Shown: positions 1 to 8,214, counted from the first letter of the stretch. The stretch is 64,000 nt of DNA from Paenibacillus ihumii (GCF_001403875.1 NZ_LN884299.1:803980-867979); one strand, 5' to 3'. A program made the numbers and translations. The notes: generated by a model from the letters alone, not told the origin.

Positions 1-122
1 AGCCCAATGGCTGCAATGCCAAACAGATAAAATATAATCAGGAAGATCCTATTCACGATTTTTGCCCATAGGGGGATCGCATTGGAGTATTTCAGCTCTT
101 CCTTTTCGCGCATCTCAATCAA
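1..122 (-). CDS. Partial hypothetical membrane protein, N-terminus only
   Basis: The reading frame runs leftward off the window. An AAGGTGG ribosome site sits 12 bases before a TTG at 122; an ATG follows at 113. The visible residues are a charged stretch (MREKEELKYSN) and then a hydrophobic segment (IFLIIFYLFGIAAIG) that looks like a first membrane helix. Only about 40 codons are visible, so no family can be assigned. Confidence 0.5.
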   Translation of the reverse strand, partial: MIEMREKEELKYSNAIPLWAKIVNRIFLIIFYLFGIAAIG

Positions 123-171
123 GCGTGTTCCGAACCACCTTTTTTGATATTTTATCCTATCATACCATTAA

Positions 172-209
172 AAAGGCTGATGCAGAATGGACCCTGCGTC
201 AGCTTTTTT
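172..209. terminator. Bidirectional hairpin terminator
   Basis: The arms GCTGATGCAG (176-185) and CTGCGTCAGC (194-203) pair with one G-T. An A-run lies on the left and a T-run on the right, so it can work on both strands. It lies downstream of the leftward SMR operon. Confidence 0.75.
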
Positions 210-249
210 CAACCGCTTATGGCTGCTTCACAGCGTGGGACTCAAATGT

Positions 250-316
250 GGAACCTCGAATCTGGACTCGAATGCGGACTCGAATGTAGACTCTAAGCGG
301 ACTCGAATGCAGACAA
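250..316. repeat. Short tandem repeat, 11-12 bp unit
   Basis: The unit GACTCGAATGCG recurs four to five times with small changes. It lies between the last SMR gene and the terminator and carries no convincing gene. It resembles in style, though not in sequence, the minisatellites at 5.9 and 16.3 kb. Confidence 0.7.
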
Positions 317-317
317 T

Positions 318-644
318 TCATCCTTCCGATGACTCCGTCAGCCGAAGCGCCGCCACCACCACGATAATCCCCAGCAGACATAGCCATCTGCTCTTTGACA
401 TTTGTTCTCCATACCTCCATACCCCAACAACTGCGGCACCTACAGTTCCCATGGCCGTCCAGACCGCATAGGCTACGCCAAGGGTTATTGTATCCATAGC
501 TAACGAGAGCAAAAACAAGCTGACCGCAAAGGAACCGAGCATAATGAGGCTATTAGCCCAGGTATCGTGTTCTGCACTTCGTTTTAAACCAACGACGCCT
601 CCCACCTCAAACATCCCTGCCAGAATTAAGTACATCCAGGACAT
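318..644 (-). CDS. Small multidrug resistance (SMR) family efflux subunit, distal
   Basis: This 108-residue protein has four hydrophobic segments and the SMR-type start MSWMYLILAGMFEVGG, with the conserved helix-1 Glu. SMR proteins are proton-coupled exporters of cationic compounds or guanidinium, and paired genes usually form a heterodimer. It follows the first SMR gene by 4 bases, so it is surely co-translated. The start at 644 is chosen because AAGGAG lies 11 bases upstream and the family begins here; the frame could extend to 671. Substrate cannot be told from sequence. Confidence 0.9.
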   Translation of the reverse strand: MSWMYLILAGMFEVGGVVGLKRSAEHDTWANSLIMLGSFAVSLFLLSLAMDTITLGVAYAVWTAMGTVGAAVVGVWRYGEQMSKSRWLCLLGIIVVVAALRLTESSEG

Positions 645-648
645 TTCA

Positions 649-1035
649 TCATCCACTCCTTCTAGGTTCACTTGTTATTGTCAGACAAATGAGGAGCACC
701 AGAAGCAGAGCTACTAATAACAGGCGTATAAAACTAACGTTACTCTGAAATACCGCCATATCCACAATGACTGTACCCGCGACTCCAATACCGGCAAATA
801 CGGCGTATACAGTGCTAACCGGGAGGGTCTTGGCAGCATTCTTCAGCGCATAGAAGCAAACGTAAAAAATGAGAAGCAGCGGGCCTCCCAGCAGCTGCAG
901 CTTTAGCAATGAAGCCCAGACAATCTCCAGTACCCCTCCTAATATAAGATAGCCCCAAGCCTTTGGAGGCGGTGAGGGGGATACCTCCTTCACGGAGGAG
1001 GACCTTGCCCGGCCCTTTCTTTGGTTTTTATGCAT
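649..1035 (-). CDS. SMR family efflux subunit with N-terminal extension
   Basis: This 128-residue protein has the SMR helix-1 motif GGVLEIVWASLLK, followed by three more hydrophobic segments. The EIVWAS form resembles SugE/Gdx-type members. The ATG at 1035 overlaps the preceding gene's stop (ATGCATAA), which suggests translational coupling. Unlike typical 105-110 residue SMR proteins it has about 24 extra basic and Ser/Pro-rich residues before helix 1. It probably pairs with the SMR protein encoded just downstream. Confidence 0.88.
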   Translation of the reverse strand: MHKNQRKGRARSSSVKEVSPSPPPKAWGYLILGGVLEIVWASLLKLQLLGGPLLLIFYVCFYALKNAAKTLPVSTVYAVFAGIGVAGTVIVDMAVFQSNVSFIRLLLVALLLVLLICLTITSEPRRSG

Positions 1036-1273
1036 GTTCTTTTCCATAATAAGCATGTACTCCATCCGCAATTAAAATGATCAGCCAAACAGTGTTCACA
1101 TGAATCCTGGTGTGCAGGTCATAATAGCCGATCTTCCCCTCTTGGATCCACGTCATATAGGTCTGGACGATACCTGTCATAGTGAAATCCATTTGCAGCA
1201 GCACAAAAAAGCCTGCATGACCAAGAATAAAAATAAGAAGATGGGCTAAAAAAGCTTGTCTACGCTTGCTCAT
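1028..1273 (-). CDS. Small two-helix membrane protein in the SMR operon
   Basis: This 81-residue protein has two hydrophobic segments (about residues 8-26 and 58-74) joined by a polar stretch containing YYDLHTRIHVN, and it ends in HAYYGKEHA. It overlaps merR by 14 bases upstream and the first SMR gene by 8 bases downstream, so all are translated as a unit. It resembles the 2TM-domain class of small membrane proteins. Its role is unknown; context suggests an accessory of efflux. Confidence 0.75.
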   Translation of the reverse strand: MSKRRQAFLAHLLIFILGHAGFFVLLQMDFTMTGIVQTYMTWIQEGKIGYYDLHTRIHVNTVWLIILIADGVHAYYGKEHA

Positions 1274-2081
1274 GATCCCCTTCCCCCCTCTGATTTAGAA
1301 AAGAAATGATCATTTGATCCATATAAGACATAAGCTCCGCATCCATCCCCATAACGACAGGCTCCTCATCCTGGCTCGGCCTGATTAGCTCCCAGTATTT
1401 ATCCAATAGCTGGCCATTGCCTTCAAATAGCTCAAGCGATTTGTGATATAACCTGCTCGCAATCTCTTGTGCTTCCGGGGAATGGGGCGGCTGATGCATA
1501 ACTTCCTTCACCTGCTGATAAATAGCCAGAATTTCATCCATTCTCTGATCGTCGCTTCCAAGAACCGGCAGGCGGCTCATAATGTCTTTTTCCTCCGGGG
1601 TTAATGGAAAATCATCCCCGAATTCAGCCGGGATTACCCCGTCTACAAGCGGCCGGCCATCCAAGGCCTGAATCACCTGCAGCACTTCCTGCGCCTGAAC
1701 CGTTCCCTTGATTTGAATGGCATGAACGGTAGACCTGAGATAGTACTCCATCCGGCTCAATTCATCCTTTTTCCTTTGAATCAGCTCTATTTGTTCATTC
1801 AGAGAGACGATCCAGCTTTCGCTTTCACTTTCCTTGGTTTGATTCTGACTTTGACTTTGATTTTGAATTTGATTTTGAAAAAAATCCTTAATTTGCTCCA
1901 GGGTATAGCCAATCGACTTTAACAGCAGGATTTTCTGAAGGTGAAAAAGGGCATTCTCGTCGTAATATCGATATCGATTACCGGCGATCAGCGTTGGCTG
2001 CAGCAAGCCAATCTGTTCATAATGGTATAGCGTTCTTTTACTGATATTAGCCTTCTTCGCTAGCTCTCCAATTCGAATCAT
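1260..2081 (-). CDS. MerR family drug-sensing regulator
   Basis: The N-terminus is a MerR winged helix (MIRIGELAKKANISKRTLYHYEQ) with the GNRYRYYDE wing, followed by a Q/N/S-rich linker coiled coil and a C-terminal helical domain of the TipAS type (FPLTPEEKDIM onward). The start at 2081 has a strong AAAGGGGGAG site. It is the first gene of the operon and sits behind a promoter with a 20-bp spacer that contains a perfect palindrome, so autoregulation with ligand-dependent activation of the SMR pumps is likely. Confidence 0.9.
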   Translation of the reverse strand: MIRIGELAKKANISKRTLYHYEQIGLLQPTLIAGNRYRYYDENALFHLQKILLLKSIGYTLEQIKDFFQNQIQNQSQSQNQTKESESESWIVSLNEQIELIQRKKDELSRMEYYLRSTVHAIQIKGTVQAQEVLQVIQALDGRPLVDGVIPAEFGDDFPLTPEEKDIMSRLPVLGSDDQRMDEILAIYQQVKEVMHQPPHSPEAQEIASRLYHKSLELFEGNGQLLDKYWELIRPSQDEEPVVMGMDAELMSYMDQMIISFLNQRGEGDHEQA

Positions 2082-2106
2082 CGTTGCTCCCCCTTTCGTT
2101 AACGCC

Positions 2107-2138
2107 ATTATAAACAATAACGTAAACGTTACTGTAAA
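2107..2138 (-). promoter_or_regulatory. MerR-type promoter with 20-bp spacer and palindromic operator
   Basis: On the minus strand, TTTACA (-35) and TATAAT (-10) are separated by 20 bp. The spacer contains the perfect palindrome TAACGTTTACGTTA (2118-2131). Over-long spacers with a centred palindrome are the hallmark of promoters that MerR proteins activate by DNA untwisting. Confidence 0.85.
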
Positions 2139-2226
2139 GCATTATTTAACGCTGCTTCATCAATTGGGGGGTTGATATGATATTGGAAGCTCATTTGTTC
2201 GTTCGGTTAGAGAAAATAGCTCTCCA

Positions 2227-2274
2227 CAAAAATAGCCTGTAGTCCTGTTCCTCACGGAACTTGGTCTACAGGCT
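2227..2274 (-). terminator. Terminator of the quinone reductase gene
   Basis: The arms AGCCTGTAG (2234-2242) and CTACAGGCT (2266-2274) form a perfect stem. In the leftward direction it is followed by ATTTTTG, which fits a rho-independent terminator for the gene ending at 2318. Confidence 0.8.
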
Positions 2275-2317
2275 GAGCCGCTCTAAAAGGGCGATGATCG
2301 TCTAGATTTTAGGGTTA

Positions 2318-3298
2318 TCATTTTACTTTTGCAACGATTTTGCCGTGTACATGCCTCTCGGATAGTCGTTCCAGAGCGCCCGGAACCTCATCCAGCCGGA
2401 TCACCTCTCGCAGCATGGAGGAAATTTTGCCCTCTGCTAATAAAGAGAGCATGGCATCCCCGATTTCAGCCAAAGCCTTCTCAGCGATCACATCCCCGGA
2501 TTGATGGGCCGCGCCTAGAGCTACTTCATGGATGGAGGCGGCTTTCGTGAACGGTTTAATTTTTGTATAATCCGGGGCTCCGGCGATATGTACGACATGC
2601 CCCATAAAAGAAACCAGCTCTAACGCATCCGTGGCGCTTTGCCGGCTTACCGTATCAATCACCGCATCTACCCCTCTGCCGTTCGTGATGCTGAATACTC
2701 TGGACGGAATATTCTCCGTCTGGTAGTCAATCACTTCATCAGCGCCCAGCGATTTTACGTATTCATGATTATGGCGCGAAGCGGTTGAAATGACCTGCTT
2801 GCCCGCCAGCTTGGCCAATTGCACAGCAAAGCCTCCCACACCGCCTGCTCCGGCATGAACCAGAATGGTGCCCAGCTGTTCAAGCGGCAGCTTGCTGTGC
2901 AAAGCCTGGTATGCCGTATAACCGGCTGTAGGAAGGGCTGCGGCCTCCTCAAAGGTCACGCCTTCAGGTATGCGCGACACAGTATTTGCATTGGTTACGG
3001 CGTATTCTGCATAACCGCCCTGCTTGGTAAGATCTCCGTGATACACCACTCGATCTCCTGCATTCCACGAGGTTACCCCTTCCCCAGCTTCAACCACGAC
3101 ACCGGCCACATCCAGGCCGAGTATGTGGGGAAAAATCCATTTCGGATGCCCTCCCGTTGCGGTCTTATAGTCAACAGGATTAAGTCCTACCGCATGGACT
3201 TCAACAAGAATTTCTCCTGCTCCGACTCTGGGGATATCGATTTCGCGGACCGTCATCTCTTTCCATTTTCCTTTTTCCTGCAGCAGCAAAGCCTTCAT
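2318..3298 (-). CDS. NADP-dependent quinone oxidoreductase-type zinc-independent MDR protein
   Basis: This 326-residue protein has the GroES-like alcohol-dehydrogenase N-domain (GLNPVDYKTATG, ILGLDVAGVVVEAGEGV) and a Rossmann domain with HAGAGGVGGFAVQLAK. The structural and catalytic zinc cysteines of alcohol dehydrogenases are absent, which fits quinone/enone reductases that use NADPH. The ATG at 3298 follows AAGGAGGGATTCGT. It is transcribed alone between its own terminator and a promoter region at 3300-3400. Substrate unknown. Confidence 0.9.
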   Translation of the reverse strand: MKALLLQEKGKWKEMTVREIDIPRVGAGEILVEVHAVGLNPVDYKTATGGHPKWIFPHILGLDVAGVVVEAGEGVTSWNAGDRVVYHGDLTKQGGYAEYAVTNANTVSRIPEGVTFEEAAALPTAGYTAYQALHSKLPLEQLGTILVHAGAGGVGGFAVQLAKLAGKQVISTASRHNHEYVKSLGADEVIDYQTENIPSRVFSITNGRGVDAVIDTVSRQSATDALELVSFMGHVVHIAGAPDYTKIKPFTKAASIHEVALGAAHQSGDVIAEKALAEIGDAMLSLLAEGKISSMLREVIRLDEVPGALERLSERHVHGKIVAKVK

Positions 3299-3439
3299 AC
3301 GAATCCCTCCTTGTTAAAATGGGACTACATCCTAAACGCTCTATCCCTCCGCCCGCTATGGGCAGCTTCGACAGGTATATTATACTCCTTTTCTTCAGTG
3401 AACTTCTAACCTGGCGGTCAATTGCTTCGTCTCCAGCTA

Positions 3440-3664
3440 TTTGCTATCCATAGCGAGGATCCTGCACGAAGGCCTTACAGCGCTGGTTCCGGCGGCGCTG
3501 GTTCCATCGGCGCTAGTTCAGTAGAGTTCGTCCTGGCCGTGGGGCTCCCGCAATGCTTGTCGCGGTGCGGAGTTACGACAACGTTAGTACCCCGCACATT
3601 GCCGCGGCGCGGGATTCCCGAGGATGCCGGCAGCATCCGTCCGGCTTCCCTTACGCTCACCCTC
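3440..3664. other. GC-rich intergenic stretch, no supported gene
   Basis: The sequence is unusually GC-rich, with short imperfect repeats around GGCGCTGGTTCC. Open frames exist on both strands but have low-complexity composition, no ribosome site and no recognisable domain. I see no gene here. Confidence 0.5.
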
Positions 3665-3883
3665 TTAGAAGTCGGGAGGAATGCTCTCAATCGCTGTAAA
3701 GAACACATCCAGCAGCTCCTTGCCAAAGCGGCTTCTCACATATTCCTCCAGCCTGTCCAGCTCTTCCTTGCTGTCATACTCCAGGCATGCGCGCCCTTCG
3801 CACCATAAAATCGTGCACTGAAATTCTTGCTGCACCTGCTCAATAATATAGTCCTGTTCGACAATTCCTCGACTAGCTGACAA
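3665..3883 (-). CDS. Small hypothetical acidic protein
   Basis: This 72-residue product starts at a TTG (3883) with AAAGGAG nine bases upstream; a longer frame reaches 3943 without such a site. The chain alternates acidic and hydrophobic residues (IVEQDYIIEQVQQEF, RLEEYVRSRFGKELLDV) and holds a Cys pair around LWCEGRACLEY. It has no signal peptide or membrane segment. The family is not recognised. Confidence 0.55.
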   Translation of the reverse strand: MSASRGIVEQDYIIEQVQQEFQCTILWCEGRACLEYDSKEELDRLEEYVRSRFGKELLDVFFTAIESIPPDF

Positions 3884-4123
3884 TGCTCCGTACTCCTTTC
3901 CAAAGGTTCCCCTCATATTTCGTATGCTACCGTTATTATTCAAAATTTAAATATTCCTCATCGATGATATTTGTCACAATCTATAACCTTGCTCACACAT
4001 CTGGAATGCGGGTAGAAGCCGACATGTGGCTGACCACCGCCCGATTATAGCGCTGGGAGCTGGGAGCTAGGAGCTGCATTCTGCGGCCGGAGAGCGGTTC
4101 AAACGACGGTTCCAACCAGGCCC

Positions 4124-4221
4124 GCGCACAGCTCCCAGCTTGCGGAGTTCGCTGCATGACGACCGGTCGTCACGCACAGCTCCCAGCGCGCAAAGTTCGC
4201 GTATGACGAAGGTCGGTCGGC
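4124..4221. repeat. Imperfect tandem duplication, about 49-bp period
   Basis: Two copies share GCACAGCTCCCAGC, AGTTCGC, GCATGACGA/GTATGACGA and GGTCG in order. Just upstream (4050-4076) GCTGGGAGCT is itself repeated and is complementary to the repeat core. The 3884-4340 interval is otherwise empty of genes. Confidence 0.6.
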
Positions 4222-4340
4222 CACTGGCCAGCCTTTCGGGATCTCCCCCTTCGAGGGAGAGCTCCCGGACTGCGTTTGAATAAGGTAGCAATAATTGATT
4301 CTTAGGTGCAAATATGAAAAACTTGGTATAGGTGATGAAA

Positions 4341-4592
4341 ATGGATATTTCAGTAAACCAGAATATTTTCCCGGAAGAACACAAAAGTACAGCCAGAGGC
4401 GGAAAACGCCCTGGGGCCGGCCGCAAGCCGATAGGCCAAACCCGCAAAATTTCTCTAACCTTGCCGCCTTCCTATTGGGCAGAAATTGACCGGCGCTGCC
4501 TCAACTCCGATTATTCCATTTCGGAGGTATTACGAGCGATCGTGGAAGACTACCTGCAGGATGCAGACCTTCTCGATACTTCGAAATTATAG
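4341..4592 (+). CDS. Ribbon-helix-helix type small regulator
   Basis: This 83-residue protein has an AT-hook-like basic patch (GGKRPGAGRKPIGQ) followed by a CopG-like ribbon-helix-helix (RKISLTLPPSYWAEIDR ... ISEVLRAIVEDYL). AGGTGAT at 4330-4336 favours the ATG at 4341; ATG 4335 is possible. It ends 13 bases before the hydrolase gene, so the two form an operon. It probably regulates its own promoter. Confidence 0.75.
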   Translation: MDISVNQNIFPEEHKSTARGGKRPGAGRKPIGQTRKISLTLPPSYWAEIDRRCLNSDYSISEVLRAIVEDYLQDADLLDTSKL

Positions 4593-4605
4593 AGGAGGAG
4601 AACGT

Positions 4606-5466
4606 ATGTCGATTCAGAAACATTTACATTTGCCCGATTCCCGCCTATTTTACAGGATAGATGGATTCAGGGAGCCTTTGATTTTCATTCATGGCAATTT
4701 TAATGATCATCGTATTTGGGATCGGCAAGCCGACCATTTCCGCAAGCATGTACAAGTAATTCGCTATGACCTGAGAGGGTATGGGCAATCGGACACCCCA
4801 ACCGCAGCCTTCTCCCATGTCGATGATCTTAAGCATCTGATGGAACACTTGAATCTGGACAAGGTCATCCTTGTCGGCTCATCTATGGGCGGGGGCATTG
4901 CCATAGACTTTGCCCTCGCCTATCCTGAGCGTGTGCGTGGCCTGGTGCTGGCCGCTCCTTCTGTCACGGGGCAGCGCTATCCGCTGAATATGCTGTGGAA
5001 GGGCTTCATAAATTTCTATCAGCTTCGGTTCCGCGGCAGCCGATCCGCTATTGAAGCCTTTATCCATGATCCGTACTGGAGTTACTTCTTCCCTTCCACT
5101 CAGAACATGGAGGCCAGAGAGCAGGTGCTGCAGAATATCCGGAACCCCAACAATTTCTGCCGGTTCCCCCCTCATCTCGCCATACCCCCTCGTAATAACA
5201 GCATGAAGCGGCTTGATGAGCTCCGGATCCCTGCCTTGATTATAGCTTCGGATCGCGATCACCCCTCCAATTTGAAGACAGCCGATGAGCTGGCGAGGCG
5301 TATTCCTCAGGCCACAAGCATGATCATCAAGGATTGCGGACATCTCCCTTTTGTCGAGAGAGCGGAGGAATTCAATCAGGCGGTGCTCTCATTTATTATA
5401 CCTATCTTAAGCAATACATCTGCTAGCGACGCAATCCCGGCGGGGCCAAAGCGCTTAGTGCATTAG
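4606..5466 (+). CDS. Alpha/beta hydrolase
   Basis: This 286-residue hydrolase has the oxyanion motif FIHGNFND, the nucleophile elbow GSSMGG (Ser about residue 92), a catalytic Asp region (IIASDRDHP) and a terminal His in KDCGHLPFVERAEEF. It has no signal peptide, so it acts in the cytosol. The start follows AGGAGGAG by five bases. It is co-transcribed with the ribbon-helix-helix gene. Substrate cannot be assigned; related proteins include lactonases, esterases and C-C hydrolases. Confidence 0.9.
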   Translation: MSIQKHLHLPDSRLFYRIDGFREPLIFIHGNFNDHRIWDRQADHFRKHVQVIRYDLRGYGQSDTPTAAFSHVDDLKHLMEHLNLDKVILVGSSMGGGIAIDFALAYPERVRGLVLAAPSVTGQRYPLNMLWKGFINFYQLRFRGSRSAIEAFIHDPYWSYFFPSTQNMEAREQVLQNIRNPNNFCRFPPHLAIPPRNNSMKRLDELRIPALIIASDRDHPSNLKTADELARRIPQATSMIIKDCGHLPFVERAEEFNQAVLSFIIPILSNTSASDAIPAGPKRLVH

Positions 5467-5528
5467 CTTTATGCGAGATCAGCAAGGCAGGTCTCCGGCA
5501 GTTTTATATCACTGTGTGATTTTAAAAA

Positions 5529-6328
5529 AGAGGCTGGCCCAAAGCAAACTCTGGAACTCCTCACCAGCAAAATAAGATGGTATCCGTAAATAAGATGGTA
5601 TCCGTAAAACCAAGGAGCTAAGCGATTTGTTCCTCGCTTTAGCCTCTTGGTTTGTGGCTTCGACGACGGCTTTCTTAAGCAGAGAAGGGTTGGTTCTTAC
5701 GCCGACCATGAATCGCGGATTTGTCGTTCTAAATGGATTTATAGTAGTAAGTTTCTACGGAAAAGAAAGAAAAGTAGATTTAAATGGATTTCTTGTTGTT
5801 ACAAGAAGGAGGATGGCCAGCATAGACCGATTTCCTGATTCTAGATACATAAGATCCATCTAATCCACCAAAACATTCGTTTAGAGCATAATTAGATACA
5901 TGAATTCCATTTAGTGTTCGGGATCGGTAGCTTGTGTTCAAGATCGGTAGCTCATGTTCGGGATCGGTAGCTTGTGTTCAAGATCGGTAGCTCATGTTCG
6001 AGATCGGTAGCTTGTGCTCAAGATCGATAGCTCATGTTCGAGATCGGTAGCTTGTGCTCAAGATCGATAGCTCATGTTCGAGATCGGTAGCTTGTGCTCA
6101 AGATCGATAGCTCATGTTCGAGTTCGATAGCTTGTGCTCGAGATCGATAGCTCATGTTCGAGTTCGATAGCTTGTGTTCGAGTCGATAACTTATATAAGA
6201 TGCGCTAAAGAATGGGATGCAGGCAAGCAAAAATGGATTCCGCAAAAATGGATCTGCAGAAGCAGATAGCTTTTTAAAAAGAAACGGGCGCCCCTCAGTC
6301 ATCTAGGATGACTTCTGGACAACCCCTT
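5529..6328. mobile_element. MITE-like non-coding repeat element, copy A
   Basis: The copy begins AGAGGCTGGCCCAAAG and ends with the near-inverted GACTTCTGGACAACCCCTT. It shares its ends, a middle core (5728-5915) and a tandem-repeat tail with copy B at 15716-16760. The core has AAATGGATTTAT, TTTAAATGGATTT, GATCCATCTAATCC and GAATTCCATTTAG, complementary pieces that can fold back on each other. No frame in it has a ribosome site or domain. It looks like a non-autonomous repeat rather than a gene. Confidence 0.65.
5915..6187. repeat. Minisatellite, 20-bp unit in about 40-bp higher-order repeat
   Basis: Units alternate between TGTTCGAGATCGGTAGCT and TGTGCTCAAGATCGATAGCT, repeated about thirteen times. 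The units carry point variants such as GGGATC and GAGTTC. The array is inside repeat element A. Confidence 0.9.
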
Positions 6329-6344
6329 GGTAAGTGGTCTAGCC

Positions 6345-6920
6345 CTATTCGCTTGGAGCGAGAAATTTCTCGTCCGCGATGTTAAAGCTTCGGATCTTAT
6401 TCTCCTCGTTGCTATTGAAATCTACCATCATAATCGAAGAACCTCCAAGGCTAGCCTTCTCTTTAAGATCCTCCAGCGATTTGAAATAATAGAGATCGTC
6501 TTTCAGAATGATGTAGCTGTAGCTATTAAACACTGGATTGTATATAGGCTCATGCCCATAAGCTGGCACAATCTCGCTTATATCACTGCCAATCCCCAAT
6601 CCTTTCGTCTGGAATCGCCCCTCCTGGGAAGTCTCCGGGATATGCATGAAGATCAGAACATTATTATGAAACTGCATATTGATACCTTCATATTGATACA
6701 ATTTCATCGACTCGGGCAAATTGTCGTCATCCACCTTAACCAGCTTCTTGGAATCGATCTGACTCTTCTTCATGCCAATATATAAGACCTGCTTCGTGGT
6801 CGTATCCAGCAGCTGAAGCTCCTCAGGAACCTCAGACAAATCGCTCGCTGCCGAGCAAGAAGTCAATAACAATAACGCTAATAAAAATTGAGGCAAGACC
6901 GTATGTATGCTTTTTCTCAA
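6345..6920 (-). CDS. Putative lipoprotein of unknown function
   Basis: This 191-residue protein starts at TTG 6920, five to seven bases after GGAGGGG. It has a basic N-terminus, a hydrophobic stretch and the lipobox LLLTSC, so it should be lipidated and attached to the outer face of the membrane. The mature part is mixed alpha/beta (QVLYIGMKKSQI, MMVDFNSNEENKI) with no motif I recognise. It lies right beside the end of repeat element A. Confidence 0.75.
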   Translation of the reverse strand: MRKSIHTVLPQFLLALLLLTSCSAASDLSEVPEELQLLDTTTKQVLYIGMKKSQIDSKKLVKVDDDNLPESMKLYQYEGINMQFHNNVLIFMHIPETSQEGRFQTKGLGIGSDISEIVPAYGHEPIYNPVFNSYSYIILKDDLYYFKSLEDLKEKASLGGSSIMMVDFNSNEENKIRSFNIADEKFLAPSE

Positions 6921-7077
6921 TAGAACCCCTCCTAAATTCCCTTCTAAAATCATCTCTAATCACTTGATTAGCCGCCAAGCTCGCCGCAATAAGAAGTAAA
7001 AATCATCCAAATGCCTCTCCAATCTTAACATGACTGGCATATATTTCAAGTACGGCTATCCTTCCAACATACATAAA

Positions 7078-7114
7078 TAGCCCCGCCAGTCCTGAATCCA
7101 AGACGGAGGGGCTA
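7078..7114. terminator. Hairpin, possible weak terminator
   Basis: TAGCCCC (7078-7084) pairs with GGGGCTA (7108-7114), and the stem continues imperfectly inward. The T-rich flank is poor on both sides, so termination is uncertain. Confidence 0.45.
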
Positions 7115-7169
7115 ATTGCCACAATGGCTAGAAATCGCTATGCCCAATATAAAAAACTAATCCTCAGCT

Positions 7170-7265
7170 TCATCTGATCAGCAGCTCGGACGGCATACGA
7201 ACGATCTCCGCATAGCGTCTCGCTTCCTGTATAAGTTCAGCGTCAGTTCCCTTCGTTACCAGCAT
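7170..7265 (-). CDS. 31-residue small ORF divergent from hxlR-type gene
   Basis: An excellent GAAGGAGAA site precedes ATG 7265, and the frame encodes a soluble, helix-prone 31-residue peptide (start MLVTKGTDAELIQEARRYAE). It may be a real small protein or the stump of a longer gene whose remainder was lost, because HxlR regulators usually control a divergent neighbour. I do not recognise the family. Confidence 0.4.
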   Translation of the reverse strand: MLVTKGTDAELIQEARRYAEIVRMPSELLIR

Positions 7266-7283
7266 TTCTCCTTCCTACATTGG

Positions 7284-7297
7284 TGCATCGCGATGCA
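7284..7297. promoter_or_regulatory. Perfect 14-bp palindrome, candidate operator
   Basis: TGCATCGCGATGCA is a perfect palindrome 19 bases upstream of the 31-codon ORF's start. Position and symmetry fit a regulator site. Confidence 0.45.
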
Positions 7298-7364
7298 ATC
7301 CCATTATTAAGGCGAATGCTCCGGGCTGTAAAGTACGCATTATAGCCGTACTAAGTACGTCTAA

Positions 7365-7530
7365 TCGTACATTTAGGCGTCCGCTTGATCATATGCTTGG
7401 CGGTTTGGTTGTACATTTTGTTATACATCCTGTCGTATATTTAGTCATCGTACATTAGGCGTCCGCTTGATCTTATGCTTGGCGGATTGGTTGTACATTT
7501 TGTTATACATCCTGTCGTATATTTAGTCAT
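7365..7530. repeat. Two 83-bp direct repeats upstream of the HxlR gene
   Basis: Two copies (7365-7447 and 7448-7530) differ at only a few positions; each holds AGGCGTCCGCTTGATC and TGTACATTTTGTTATACATC. GTACTTAGTAC-like inverted motifs flank the block (near 7347 and 7602), which may be regulator sites. The rest of 7300-7700 is AT-rich, with no gene. Confidence 0.8.
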
Positions 7531-7700
7531 CGTACTATAGTCATCGTACATTTACTCATCGACCAATCGTACATGCAGCCATACCTTCATAGTACTATTT
7601 ACCATACTAAGTACGGCCAATGAGCGTACTGTATTATTTTCCGCCCCTCTGGTAAAATTTATGGCAAAAGGGCTGTCCCACGAAAGGAGCACGGACGACG

Positions 7701-8066
7701 ATGCAAGACGAGATGCGCGATGATGGGAAGACGGCGGGCATATTGACCACGCTCCGCATAGTCGGTGGAAAGTGGAAGCCGTTGATTTTATTCATTCTTC
7801 TGCAGGACGGCACGAAGCGCTTCGGCGAATTAAGGCGCCTGCTCCCGAATATCACTCAAGGCATGCTTACCAATCAGCTGCGTGAATTGGAGCGGGACGG
7901 CCTGCTGATCCGGACGGTTCATCAAGAGATTCCTCCTAAAGTAGAATATTCGATATCTGACTATGGCCAATCTCTCCACAAGGTACTGACGGAGATGTGC
8001 GGCTGGGGATATCAGCATTTGGAATATATGCAGCGTACGACCAGCGAACAGGCCGCGAAGCCCTAA
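7701..8066 (+). CDS. HxlR family transcriptional regulator
   Basis: This 121-residue protein carries the whole HxlR winged helix ([55 protein letters not shown]). HxlR proteins sense aldehydes, quinones or thiol stress and usually act on a neighbouring gene. No Cys sits in the N-terminal sensing position used by YodB/HypR; one Cys occurs near the C-terminus (TEMCGWG). The start follows CGAAAGGAGCACGG. Confidence 0.92.
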   Translation: MQDEMRDDGKTAGILTTLRIVGGKWKPLILFILLQDGTKRFGELRRLLPNITQGMLTNQLRELERDGLLIRTVHQEIPPKVEYSISDYGQSLHKVLTEMCGWGYQHLEYMQRTTSEQAAKP

Positions 8067-8186
8067 TTAGAAAAGCGTCTATCGACGCACATTAGAAGAA
8101 GACAGACCGTGATTAGCAGTAGGTTGTCTTACAATGTCAGGAAGATGTCGCTCCGCAGTTTATACTTTCTGATATCTTCAGACAAA

Positions 8187-8214
8187 AAACTCTGACCACG
8201 TATGGTCAGAGTTT
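8187..8214. terminator. Hairpin terminator
   Basis: AAACTCTGACC and GGTCAGAGTTT form a perfect 11-bp stem around a six-base loop. It lies between the HxlR gene and the convergent DUF1259 gene and may serve both. Confidence 0.75.

Noticed and set aside
2082..2160. Guanidine riboswitch before the SMR genes
   Set aside because: The leader between promoter and merR is only about 20 bases, and no ykkC-like structure fits.
3422..3808. 128-codon rightward ORF
   Set aside because: Low-complexity GC-rich composition, no ribosome site, and it overlaps the better supported small gene on the other strand.
5915..6187. Regular repeats suggesting a CRISPR array
   Set aside because: The repeats are head-to-tail without unique spacers, and no cas genes are present.
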